In this document: positions 28,212-39,700 of the stretch, one piece after another
How the letters are laid out: the number at the start of each line of letters is the position of its first letter
Position numbering within the stretch: the stretch's first letter is position 1
Assembly: GCF_003850565.1 (NCBI RefSeq)
Contig: NZ_CP027706.1
Span: forward strand, 3,286,001-3,350,000
Direction of reading: 5' to 3'
DNA length: 64,000 nt
Source of the DNA: Pseudomonas sessilinigenes
GTDB lineage: Bacteria > Pseudomonadota > Gammaproteobacteria > Pseudomonadales > Pseudomonadaceae
The notes under the pieces: generated by a model
What the model was told of the DNA's origin: nothing
Databases searched by the model: none
What the model saw: the letters and a program-made list of their open reading frames with translations, nothing else
Translations under genes and position numbers: made by a program

Positions 28212-28817
28212 ATGGCCCGTACCCGTAACGAACAACTGCATGAACAACGCCGCGGACAGATCCTCCTGGCCGCTGCCCGGGTGTTCAAGGAAAAAGGCTT
28301 CCATGGCGCCCGTACCGAGGACATTTGCCTCGGGGCCGGCATGAGTGCTGGAGCCGTGTTTCGCTACTTCAAGGACAAGCGCGAGATCATCGACGCGATC
28401 GTCGAGCTGGAGACCGAACGCTACATCACTCAAACCCGGCAGTTGCTCAGCAAGGAGGGCTTGCACCAGTTGGCCGACATCGGCGTACAAGAGCTGGTAC
28501 AGGAGCTGTTGTACCCCGGCGAATTCGACCTCAGCCTGGACAGTTGGCTGGAGCTGGCGCGCAGTAATGAGCAGGCCCGCATCGTCGAAGTGGACCGGCA
28601 GATGCGCAAGGACCTGAGCGAGCTTTTGGCCATTGGCCAGCGCGAGGGCTGGGTCCGCCAGGGCCTTTCTCCCCAGGGGGCTGCAAGCCTGGTGTTTTCC
28701 CTGCTCAGTGGCCTGTGGCTGGAGCTGAACCTGGGGCTGAGCAGCGACGCCAATCATGCTGCTGCAGCGCTGGGGGACTTTGTCCGAACCTACCTGTTTG
28801 CCCCAGAACCCCAATGA
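28212..28817 (+). CDS. TetR-family transcriptional regulator
   Basis: The 201-residue protein has a classic TetR helix-turn-helix (residues about 10-57: RRGQILLAAARVFKEKGFHG, DICLGAGMSAGAVFRYFKDKREII) and a ligand-binding helical C-terminal domain. The target is unknown. It diverges from phzI and converges with the epimerase-like gene, whose promoter is at the far end, so that gene is not an obvious divergent target. The phz box in the shared upstream region suggests a possible link to quorum sensing; this is inference. Confidence 0.9.
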   Translation: MARTRNEQLHEQRRGQILLAAARVFKEKGFHGARTEDICLGAGMSAGAVFRYFKDKREIIDAIVELETERYITQTRQLLSKEGLHQLADIGVQELVQELLYPGEFDLSLDSWLELARSNEQARIVEVDRQMRKDLSELLAIGQREGWVRQGLSPQGAASLVFSLLSGLWLELNLGLSSDANHAAAALGDFVRTYLFAPEPQ

Positions 28818-28853
28818 CACCCCGGCCGGCGGTACCCAGGCCCACCTCTCATT

Positions 28854-29774
28854 TCATTCGTTGAGGACCTGTGCCAGCCCCTGGCGATAGGACGTGACCT
28901 GGAACTCTGGGAAACGCTGCTTGAACTTCGTGGAGTCGAACAGGTTGTCGTGCTCGTACCGCGGCAGCAGCTCCCGGAGCTCACGAACTTGGCTGTTCAC
29001 CAGGCCGGCCGCTGTCAGCATCCATTTACCCAGCACCTTGTAGGAGGGGGCCCGGCCCGAGAGCTCCGATGCCAGGGCGACAAACTGCCGGTAGGTCAGG
29101 CGATTGTCGTCACAGGGCAGGTGCCAGGTCTGCCCATAGGTGTCCGGTGCGTTGCCCAGGCCCGCCAGTGCGCGGCTGGCATCGGGAGTCCAGATCAGTG
29201 TCCGCAGCGTGTCGTCCCGGACCGGTACGCGTGGCTTCTTGCCAGCCTTGAGGTTGTCGATGACCAGGCTGTTGGTGATGCTCTGGGTCTTGCCCGGGCC
29301 ATAGAATTCGGGTGCCCGACCGATGACCACGGGAATCTCGCCGCGGGCCATTTCCTGCAACACCATCGATGCCATCGCGGCACGGACCTTGCCCTTGCGT
29401 CCAACCGGCTCGAACGCCGCGTCCTCGGTCAGCACGCGATCGTTCTGTGGGTACATGTAGGTGTTGTCGAAATAGACAAACCTGGCGTTGGCTGCGCGAC
29501 TGGCCTGCAGGGCATTTTGCAGCATCAGCGGGAACTGCCTTTCCCATAACTGGGTGTCCGGCGGCAAGCCGGCGGTGAAGTACACGATGCTGCTGCCCTT
29601 GATTGCCTTGGCGGCCTGCTCGGCATCGAGCAGATCCGCCGGCAGCAGGGTATCGGTGGGGTTGACCTTGCTGGGGTTGCGGCTCACCAGCCGCAGGTCA
29701 TCGGTGTGGCTACGGGATAACTCGCGTGCCAGTTCCACGGCGATCTGGCCGCTGGCTCCCAATATGGTTTGCAT
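28854..29774 (-). CDS. NAD(P)-dependent epimerase/dehydratase-like protein
   Basis: The 306-residue protein has an N-terminal Rossmann motif (MQTILGASGQIAVELARELSRS), DLLDAEQAAKAIKGSSIVYF and FVYFDNTYMYPQ, and GRAPEFYGPG in the C-terminal half. These are features of the extended short-chain dehydrogenase/NAD-epimerase family. The YxxxK catalytic pair is not evident, so it may bind cofactor without a typical reaction. The gene is monocistronic with a MerR-type promoter at 29947-29977 and converges with the TetR gene. Confidence 0.82.
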   Translation of the reverse strand: MQTILGASGQIAVELARELSRSHTDDLRLVSRNPSKVNPTDTLLPADLLDAEQAAKAIKGSSIVYFTAGLPPDTQLWERQFPLMLQNALQASRAANARFVYFDNTYMYPQNDRVLTEDAAFEPVGRKGKVRAAMASMVLQEMARGEIPVVIGRAPEFYGPGKTQSITNSLVIDNLKAGKKPRVPVRDDTLRTLIWTPDASRALAGLGNAPDTYGQTWHLPCDDNRLTYRQFVALASELSGRAPSYKVLGKWMLTAAGLVNSQVRELRELLPRYEHDNLFDSTKFKQRFPEFQVTSYRQGLAQVLNE

Positions 29775-30297
29775 GCTGTGTCCTCGGATCGTTGAGTTGT
29801 TGAAGAAAGGCCGCGTGGAGCCTGTAGGCGAACCTCGATCACGGTGGGTTCATCAAGCTTAGCGAATCGGTGTTCACCTGCGACCTTGGGACCGGTTGAG
29901 GCTGACAGACAGGCTGGAATGCTCCTGTGCTTTAGGCCGCGGCTTAACCTTAACTATTAAGTTAACTTTAAGGTCAAGGGGTTTTCGATCATCGAGAGAG
30001 GCACCTGGGGCGGACCCGGGACCGCTCGCGTAGCAGCCGCCGATGGCCAGGAAATCCCGGGCGCGGTCATCGTAGCCATTCCCTCGCTGCCGGTATGGAG
30101 CCGGTTGATAGGAGTGTCTATTCATCGGATTTCGACAGCCGGAATTGGCGCGATCAAATGGGCTGTCTAGGCTTTTCCCTACTTCTGGTGCCAGCCAATA
30201 CACAGGCCGCACCTCTCGACTCTGGCGCCGGCCAGTACCGCTGTAACCGAGACCGCCTTGCACACGGGGAAGGCAATCCTTGTCAGGAGGACAAGAC
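29775..30297. other. Intergenic between epimerase-like gene and PKS region
   Basis: This 523-base stretch lacks a convincing gene. Its left part holds the MerR-type promoter of the epimerase-like gene. Its right part should contain the promoter for the 106-residue gene and perhaps the PKS operon. I looked for a phz box here and found none; only a weak partial match (CTACTTCTGG near 30179) occurs. Confidence 0.5.
29947..29977 (-). promoter_or_regulatory. MerR-type promoter for the epimerase-like gene
   Basis: On the minus strand a -35 TTGACC (29972-29977) and a -10-like TAAGGT (29947-29952) are separated by 19 bases. The dyad ACCTTAA / TTAAGGT with 14 bases between the arms is perfect. Sequence and spacing resemble NmlR/AdhR-like MerR operators. 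The geometry is identical to that at 6617-6647. Confidence 0.6.
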
Positions 30298-30618
30298 ATG
30301 AAACCTACCATGGACGGTTCGTATCACATCTTTGGCGTCTGCCATGGACCCGACAGCCGCTTGTTCGTCGATTACGCGGTCGACGATCCTGGCGCCTGCG
30401 AACCCCAGCTCCTGAATTTCATTCGTTGCTCCAGCGACCCCGCACTGGCCCGTTGGCCTGCCCGGCCGCAACTGGCGAGCGGCGATGTCTTTGAAATCGA
30501 ATGCGTACAGGATGTAGGTACGGCACAGGAAGCGGTGGAATTCTGGCGCGCATATTTTCGCATGCTCGGCATGACTGTCCTTGAGGCTCACCACTTGGTG
30601 GACCGGACCGGCGACTGA
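30298..30618 (+). CDS. Small protein of unknown function preceding the PKS
   Basis: The 106-residue product (MKPTMDGSYHIFGVCHGPDS...) has no signal peptide or membrane segment. It is acidic and contains several Cys and Trp residues. I do not recognise the family. A strong AGGAGG lies 8 bases upstream of the ATG, which supports it as a real gene. It is on the same strand as the PKS, which begins 166 bases later, so it may be the first gene of that operon. Confidence 0.65.
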   Translation: MKPTMDGSYHIFGVCHGPDSRLFVDYAVDDPGACEPQLLNFIRCSSDPALARWPARPQLASGDVFEIECVQDVGTAQEAVEFWRAYFRMLGMTVLEAHHLVDRTGD

Positions 30619-30784
30619 CTCACCGCGATAGCTGCGCACCTGGATGCGTCGAGCCTCGCGATCCTTCATTGCACTGGAAACAAATCCTCTAACGGGGCCA
30701 ATGCCCCGTTTCGCATCCCCGTATCAACCCGATGCCGGAGAGGATCTGGCCGCTTGCAGCTTCCGATACCACTGGAGGTATGTC

Positions 30785-33700
30785 GTGACCGATCTACTCA
30801 ACCGCTTCACCGATGGCTGGTTGACCCTGCTGGTGCTTGAGGTCCTGGACAAACATGACGTGTTACGGGCCCTGGAACTCGCTCCAGCTGGTGTCAGCGT
30901 CAAGAGTCTGGCCCAGGCCTGCGCCGCGAACGAGGGCCATCTTCGTGTGGCCTTGCGACTCTTGCTGGAGATGGGCTGCTTGGTGCAGCTGGCCAACGGT
31001 CACTACGCGATAGCGCCGCATACCGACCTCCGAATCCCGGCTGACTCCGGTGCGCTGGCCCGCCTGGCGATGTCGCAGGCACTGGGCGAGCCCGCCGGTT
31101 ACAACCTGCGCTCCTGGCTGGAGCGATCCGCCGGTGGCTGGGAGGGGGTCGGAGAGCCGTTGGCGACCTGCCTGGACGGGGCGCTGCTGGCTCCATTACT
31201 GATGGCGCTGGAGCACCTTGGGGGAGCGCCGGTACTCGAAGGCGAGGTTGCATGCGCCGAGCTGTCGAGTTGTGTCCAAGAGGCGCTGCGTGGTTACTTC
31301 GAGCAGCGCGCCTGGGGGGGCCGGGAAGGGGGCGGCTTTCGCTTGGGCGACAGCGGCCGCTCGTTGTTGGAGGGGAGTGCACGGTTACGATCGAGCCTGG
31401 ACTTCCAACCGCTGCTGGGCGATCTACAGACACTCCTGTTCGGTGACGCCAGCTCGCTCCATGGACTTGCCCCGGCGAAGGCGGAACTTTGGCCAGTCGA
31501 ATACATGGCTGCACTCGAGACCGCGATTGTCACGCAGTTCGATCAGCCACCGCTTGACCGGCAACCACGCTACATCCTCGAGATGGGCTGTACGGATGGC
31601 GTGCTGCTACGTCGCCTGCATGTTGCCATCGCCAGTCGTAGTCTGCGCGGCCGGCATCTTCAGCACTACCCACTGCTGCTGATCGGCGTGACTACCAGCA
31701 GCACCGATCAGGCACGGGCGCGACAAACCCTGGAGGGCCTCCCGCACCTGGTGTTGACCGGGGACATCAGTGATCCCCGGGGCCTGCTCGACAGCCTGGG
31801 CGACAACGGTATCCAGGATCCGGAGAGCGTCCTGCATATCCACGCATTCCAGGAGCATCGGCGGGCCTGGCAGGCGCCAGTCTCGGTGAAGGGAATCGAG
31901 GATCAGCGCCATACGCCACCGGTCAGCGTCCATGTGGGTCGCTCTGGAGAGTACATCGAACCGGCAGTGGCCTTGCAGGGCATGGTCGAGCACCTTGCGC
32001 GCTGGCACGCGATAACTGCGCACCATGGCTTGATGCTGCTGGCGGCCCATTGTCTGGATCCTGCCAGCGCCCGGCGCCATGCCGGGCACAGCGGTGCATT
32101 GCACTTCGATGCCTGTCATGGTTTTGCAGGACACCAGTTGTACGAGGCACCGGTGTTGCTGATGGCTGCGGCGCAAGCCGGACTGTTTCCGGACCGGGCC
32201 GTCGCCCAGGGCTTTCCCCATGGCGAGCCGTTCACCCAAGCCAGCCTGAATCGGCTGTTGCCAAGGCACTATCGCATCCGCCATCCGTTGCCCAGGGACC
32301 TGCCACATTTGCGAGCACTGGAACTGGCCTGCTGGCCCAGCGGGCTGGGGGCTACCGAGCAGGTGTTGCTGCGGCGGCTGGAGATCTATCCCCAGGGTCA
32401 ACTGGTGATGGAGTGCGAAGGACAGATCGTGGCGGCGATCTATTCGCAACGCCTGGACTCGGTAGAACGGCTGCGCCATAGCGATTGCCTGCGGATCGAA
32501 GCCTGGCATGATCCGGCCGGCCCCATCGCGCAGTTGCTGGGCATCTGTGTGCACCCGGGGCGCCAAGGCGAGGGGCTGGCCGACGAACTGATCGACTTTA
32601 TGCTGGTGTACCTGGCCAGCCTGGGTGAGGTACGCAGCGTGGTCGGGGTGACGCGCTGTCATCACTACGACGCCCGTCAGCCCGGCGCTCCTTCACTGCA
32701 GGACTACATCCGTCGCAGAGACGAGGCTTGCGGGCGTTTGCTCGAACCCATGCTGTGTTTCCACGAAAGCCACGGTGCTCAGGTGCGCGAGGTGCTGGAC
32801 GGGTATCGACCGGGGGATGAGGTCAACCATGACGCGGGAGTCCTGGTGGAATACCCAGACCTACGAGCCGGGCAACCGGTTTGTACGGTACCGACGAAGA
32901 CTCCGGAAGCCGCCCAGGACGGGCACTGGAGGGAAACGGTTGGCGAACTGTTGCTAGGGGTGTTGGGCGAGGCCCGGGCCGACGCCTATGGCGAACATGT
33001 GCCGTTGATGGAGATGGGCCTGACGTCGCTGCAGATGCTCGACTTACGCCATCGTTTGGCCGAGCGCCTGGCCTGCCCGTTGCCGGCCACCTTTTTTTTC
33101 CAGCACGGAACCCCCGCGGCGATCATCGCCTATCTGGAAAATCTCCACGCTCCCGTTAGTTGCACGGTGGCGCAAGCGCCTCGGCCGTCAAGCGACTCAG
33201 CGCCCCCTGTTTCCGGCCCAGGGGGCATCGCCATCGTGGGAGTGGGTTGTCGCTTTCCCGGCGGAGCGGCTTCTGCGGAAGATTTCTGGACGCTGTTACA
33301 ACAAGGCGTCGACGCGGTCAGCCAGCGTAGCTCCCTGAACAATGAGCCGGCGTCTGGTGGTTTCATCGAGGGCACCGAGGAGTTCGACCCACGCTTCTTT
33401 CGCATCTCGCCCAGAGAGGCGCAACTGCTCGATCCCCGGCAGCGCCTGTTGCTGGAAACCGCCTGGGAAGCCCTGGAACAAGCCGCGATTGCACCGCACA
33501 CCTTGCGTGGTTCCAACACTGGGGTCTTTGTCGGAATGATGGGGCGCGGTTATGACCTGCTCCTGCGCCAGACAGGGGAGGGCCATGAAGCCAGGCCAGC
33601 CTTTACTACGGGTAACGCGGCTTCGGTCGCCGCCGGGCGGCTGGCGTACTTCTTCGACTGGCACGGACCGGCGCTGTCGGTGGATACCGCCTGCAGCTCA

Positions 33701-36700
33701 TCGCTGGTGGCGATCCACCTGGCCTGTGAAAGCCTATTGGGCGGCAAGTGCGAGGCGGCCCTGGCCGGTGGCGTGAACCTGCTGCTGGACCAGGCGGAGT
33801 CCGAGGCCTTTCGCGCTGCCGGCATGCTCTCGCCGCGCGGCCGTTGCAGCACTTTCGATGAGGCCGCTGATGGTTATGTCCGGGGCGAAGGCTGCGGGCT
33901 TCTGGTGCTCAAGCGTCATGCCGACGCCCTGGCTGCCGGCGACCCGATATGGGCTGTCATCCGAGGCAGTGCGATCAATCACGATGGTGCCAGCGCCGGG
34001 CTGACCGTGCCGAACCAGTCGGCCCAGCGCGCGGTCATCGAAGCCGCGCTGGCCCAGGCCGGCCTGGCCCCGCACCAGGTGCAGTACCTGGAAGCCCACG
34101 GTACCGGCACTCGCTTGGGCGATCCGATCGAGGTACAGGCCGCCGCCCAGGCATTGGGAGCCGGCCGGCAAGCGCAGCGTCCGCTGTTGCTCGGCTCGGT
34201 CAAGACCCAGATCGGCCACTTGGAAGCCGCAGCCGGTGTGGCGGGGCTGATCAAGGTCATTCTTGCCATGGGCAAGGGGCAGATCCCCGGGCAACTGCAC
34301 TTTCGCTCACCCAACCCGCAGGTGGACTGGGCCAACCTGCCGGTGCAGGTGGTCGATCGGCCTCGCCCGTGGTTCGCCGGCCGGCGGATTGCCGGCGTCA
34401 GCAGCTTCGGTTTCAGCGGCACCAACGCCCATGTGCTGCTGGAAGCCTGTGAACCACCGCCACCTGCTGTAGCGAATATTGCTGAGCCAGTGCTGATCCT
34501 GCTTTCGGCGCGGACCCGGGACCGCCTGCTGGCTAGCGCCGAACGCTTGCGCGTGGTGGTGGCGGATGGCCGCTTTGCCCCGGCGCAGTTGCGCGATATC
34601 GCCTACACCCTACAGGTTGGGCGTGAGGCCATGGCCCATCGTCTGGCGTTGCTGGCCCGTTCATTGCCGGATCTGGCCAGCAAACTGGCAGGGCTGGGCC
34701 AGCCCGGGGTCGAGGCTGGCGAGCTGTGGCTGGGCGAAGCCTCCCAGGATCACCCGCCGCCTGCCGATGCCCCGGCCAACGTAGCCCAGGATCGGCTGCA
34801 AGTCCTGGCGCAACGCTGGGTCCAGGGAGCCGTCGTGGACTGGACGCAACTCTACACAACGCCGTTGCCACGCCGGATCGACTTGCCGACCTATCCGTTC
34901 GCCCGCCAGCTCTGCTCGGTATTGCATGGAAGCACAACAGGGAGCATCACTATGGAGCGTCAACCCCCACAGTCGCCAACCACCGCCTTCGCGGGCGGCT
35001 CGTCCCAGTCCGGGCTCGATGACGGCAAGCCGCGCAAGTTGCAGTTGCGCGCCCTGGAGGATGGACCAGCCATCGAGCCCCCGGCGGCGCAGGAGCAGGC
35101 AGAGCCGGTAGCCGCGCAAGACTCGCCCATGGCCGCCCAACCGGTCGCAGCGGCCCGTGCCCCGGAGCTTGCCCCCCATGTGCAGGCCGAGCGGCGCGCG
35201 CTACTTGAGCGCGAGCTGACCACCAGCCTCGCCGCCGCGCTGTTCCTCGATCCTGGCGAGATCGGCCTGGATCATTTGTTCGTCGACCTGGGCCTGGATT
35301 CGGTGATCGGTGTCGAATGGGTCCGTGATCTCAACCGGCGCTATGGCTTGGCGCTGAACGCACCGGTGGTTTATGAGCATTCCAGCGTCAGGCGCATGGC
35401 CGCCCTGGTCGAGCAGGCCTTGCAGCCCAAGGCACCGATCAAGGTTCAAGGGTCATCGGCTTCGCTTACCCCGCAGCCGATTGTCGCCAGGGCTGCGGCC
35501 AGCCCAGAACCGCCTGCACAACCAGAGACAGCGCCAATACCAGCCGCGCCTGCACCTAGTGCGGCCGGGATCGTAACGGCCAGCGAAGGTATCGCCATCA
35601 TCGGCATGTCCGGGCGCTATCCGGGAGCACCGACGCTGGATGCCTACTGGGACAACCTGGTGGCCGGTCGCGACTGCGTCGAGGAGATCCCGCCAGCGCG
35701 CTGGAGCATCGACGACTACTACGATCCCGAGGCCGGCAAGCCGGGCAAGACCTACAGCAAGTGGCTGGGCCGGCTGGATGACATCGACTGTTTCGATCCG
35801 TTGTTCTTCAATATCTCGCCGGCAGAGGCGGAATGGATCGACCCTCAGCAGCGCCTGTTCCTGGAGGAGGGCTACAAGGCCTTCGAGGACGCGGGGTATC
35901 CGCCGCAGAAATTGAGCGATGCCCGCTGCGGGGTGTACCTGGGCATCATGGGCCCCAGTGAATACGGCTGGCTGGCCCAACAGCAGCGCGGCGCGGCGGA
36001 AATCACCGGCAGGAGCGAGGCGATAGCCGCCGCGCGCCTGGCCTATTTCCTCAATCTCAAGGGGCCGGCGCTGCTGGTGGACACCGCTTGCTCGTCGTCC
36101 CTGGTGGCCACGCACCTGGCCTGCCAGGCGCTGCGCAGCGGCGAAGTGGATGTGGCCCTGGTGGGCGGCGCCACCCTGTACCTGTCGCCCGAGATATACA
36201 TGAGCATGTGCCAGGCCGGCATGCTCTCGCCCACGGGCAAATGCCGGACCCTGGACAACGCCGCCGATGGCATCGTGCCCGGCGAGGGCGTCGGCGCCCT
36301 GGTACTCAAGCGCCTGGCCGATGCCGAGCGCGATGGCGATCGTATTCACGGAGTGATCGTTGCGTCGGGCATCAACCAGGATGGCAAAACCAACGGCATC
36401 ACTGCGCCCAGCGCCAGCAGCCAGATCGCCCTGGAGCGCGAGGTGTACGCCCGCCACGGCATCGATCCGCGGAGCATCTCCTATGTCGAGTTGCACGGTA
36501 CGGGAACCAAGCTGGGCGACCCGATCGAGCTGACAGCCCTGGATACGGTGTTCCGTGAGCGGACCGAGCAGCGCAATTTCTGCGGCCTGGGTTCGGTCAA
36601 GAGCAACATCGGCCATACCACGGCAGCAGCCGGGGTCGCCGGGGTGCACAAGGTACTGCTGCAGATGCGCCACCGTGAACTGGCACCGACTCTGCACTTC

Positions 36701-39700
36701 GCCACGCCGAACGAGCATTTTGATTTCGCCCGCTCGCCGTTCTTCGTCAATACCCACCACCAGGGCTGGCTAGTCGCCGCTGGCCAGCCGCTGCGCGCGG
36801 CGGTCAGCGCCTTCGGCATCAGCGGGACCAATGCCCACGTGGTGATCGATGCCTACCAGCCGGCTGTCGTACCGCCGGCCGCCGAGGCGGGTGCCCCGGC
36901 GCTGCTGGTGCTGTCCGCGCAACGCGCTGACCGTTTGCAGGAATACGCCAAGGCACTGTTGCAATTCATCGAGCAGCAACCACGACTCGACCTGGCGGCC
37001 CTGTCCTACAGCCTGCAAACCGGCCGCGCGGCCCTGGGGCAGCGGCTGGCCTTCGTCGCTACCTCGCTGGAACAGGTACGCCAGGCGCTGGGCGACTTCA
37101 TCAGCGGTACGCCATCGGCATGCCTGCTGAGCGGCGAAGTGGCGACGGCCAAAGACGCCGCTTCGGTGTTGGCCGGCGAGGAGGAGTTCCAGCAGCTGTT
37201 GGTCAGCCTGTTGGAGAAACGGCGCCTGCAGAAGCTGGCCGAACTCTGGGTCAGAGGGGTGGTGATCGACTGGTCGTGCTTGTATGGCGCCGATCGTCCG
37301 CGCCGCTTGTCGCTGCCGACCTATCCCTTCGCCCGGGAGCGCTATTGGGTAACGCCCCAGGCGGCGTCCGGCTCATTGCCAGATGAGCGGGCGGTCCTGC
37401 ACCCATTGCTCCACTGCAATAGTTCGACCCTGCACGAACAGCGCTACAGCACCCGACTCTCGGGTAAAGAATGGTTCGTTCGCGAACACCGGGTGGCCGG
37501 GCAACCGGTGGTGCCGGGGGTGGTGCAACTGGAGTGGGCCCGCGCAGCGGCGGCCCTGGCCAGCGAACTGCCAGTGGGGCAGCCGATGGTGCTGGAGGAG
37601 GTGGCCTGGTTGCGCCCGCTGGTGGTCAGCCAGCCGCTACTGGTGCATATCGGCCTGGTCGAAGAGCCGGGGCGCGGGGTCCGTTATGAGATCCATAGCG
37701 GCACCGGCGCGCAAAAACAGCTTTATAGCCAAGGCTGGGTGCGCCCCGCGAGCGGGCAACCAGCGCCGCAGGTCGACCTGGCCGCCGTAGGTGCCTCATG
37801 CGAGTCGCGGGTGGACGCAGCGAGCTGCTATGCGCGCTTCACCGAACAGGGCCTGGAGTACGGCGTGGGGTTTCGCGCCCTGAAGGAACTGCGCAGCGGC
37901 CCCCTGACAGCGTTGGCGAGCCTGGCTGTGGCCAGCGCGGCGCCGGGCTATACCTTGCCGCCATCCCTGCTGGATGGCGCATTGCAGGCCGCTACTGGCT
38001 GGTTGGCCAAACCGGCGCTGCAACTGCCATTTGCCGTGACCCGGGTCGAACAGTGGGGCCCGCTACCGGACTTGGCATGGGCGGTGGTGCAGCGTGCCAG
38101 CGGGGAGCAGGGCGCAGGGCAGAGCTTCGATGTCGACCTGGCGCACGCCGATGGCCAGGTTGCGGTGCGCCTGAGCGGCTTTTGCTGTCGCACGCCCGCG
38201 CAACCAAGGCTTGCGGGAGAGCTGACCCTGGCCCCACGTTGGCAAACGCTAGAGGCCGTGAAGACCATCGCCGATACCCAGGACCAGCACCTGTTGGAAG
38301 TTCCAGAGGTAATCGCTCGCCAATGGGGCACGCCCGATGGGGCTGCAGCCTGTGCCAGCTGGTTGGGCGCCTGGGCCGGGTTCGACCATCTGCTCTGGCA
38401 TGTGCCGCAGGGTCAGCCCGGGGTCGCACGAATCGGCCTGCAACTGGTCCAGGCGCTTTTGGCCCTGGACTACGGTAGCCGGCCCCTGGCGTTGACGGTC
38501 GTCACCCGCCAGGCGCTGCCTGTTCTGGCCACAGAAACCGGCGATCCAGAACAGGCCAGTGTCCACGGGCTGTTGGGTTCGGTGGCCAAGGAATATAGTC
38601 ATTGGCAGGTGCGCGTGCTCGACCTCGCCGGCCAGGACTCATGGCCTTCCGCGCAGGCTGGCCCGGATGTGCCAGAACTGCCGGGGGAAACCCTGGCCCT
38701 GCGCGACGGCCAATGGTATCGCCAGCGCCTGGTGCCCTGCGTACTGCCGGACGTCGTCGACAGCGGGCTGCGCGAACGGGGGGTCTACCTGATCCTCGGT
38801 GGTGCCGGCGGTCTGGGCACGGTCTTCAGTGAATACCTGATCCGTCGCTACCAGGCCCAGGTGATATGGCTGGGCCGCCGTGAGGCCGATGAGGCGATCG
38901 AGGCGCAACGGACGCGCCTGGGCAGCCTTGGCCCCATGCCGCTCTACCTGCGGGCGGACGCCAACGACCGGGCGGCGCTGGAAGCCGCCGAGCAGACCGT
39001 TCGCCGCCGTTATGGCGCGGTGCATGGCGTGGTGCACGCCGCCATCGTGCTGGAGGATCGCGGCGTGGCGCAGATGGCCCCGGGGGTATTCGATGCCGCG
39101 CTACGGGCCAAGGCGGCCACCAGCGAGAACCTCGATGCGGTGTTCGGCCGGCAAGACCTGGATTTCATGCTGTTTTTCTCATCGATGCAAAGCTTCATCC
39201 GCGCCCCGGGCCAGGCCAACTACGCCGCCGGTTGCTGCTACGCCGATGCCTTTGCCCTGGGCCTGAGGGAACGGCCATACCCGGTGAAGATCGTCAACTG
39301 GGGCTATTGGGGCAGTGTCGGCATAGTGGCCAAGGCCAGCTATCGGCAGCGAATGGAGGCGGCCGGGATCGGCTCGATCGAAGCACCACAGGCCATGGCG
39401 CTGCTGGAGCGCCTGCTGGCCAGCCCACTGTCACAGCTGGCGTTCTTCAAGGCCCGACATGCGCAAGCTGCGAGCCAATGGGCAGTGGCGGACGATCGCC
39501 AGTTGCAGATCAGCGCGCCGGTGGCCCCGGTGATCTTGAATGGCGACTCCTCGCTCGGCCTGCCACAGCGGGCGGCCCCGGTGCTGGCCGAGTTGGAGCG
39601 TAGCCTGGCGCAACTGCTACGCAATCTGCTGGCCCATCAGGGCTGGGAGCATGGCCCTGCAGGCTTGGCTTCGGCCTACGTCGGTTGGCGCGAGGATGCC

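Noticed and set aside
30619..30784. Earlier start for the first PKS at ATG 30644 or 30701
   Set aside because: Neither has a ribosome binding site and the added residues look unrelated to the methyltransferase domain; GTG 30785 has GGAGG at ideal spacing.
29775..30784. A phz box upstream of the PKS or the 106-residue gene
   Set aside because: Only a weak partial match near 30179 (CTACTTCTGG) was found; it lacks the palindromic core of the two real boxes.
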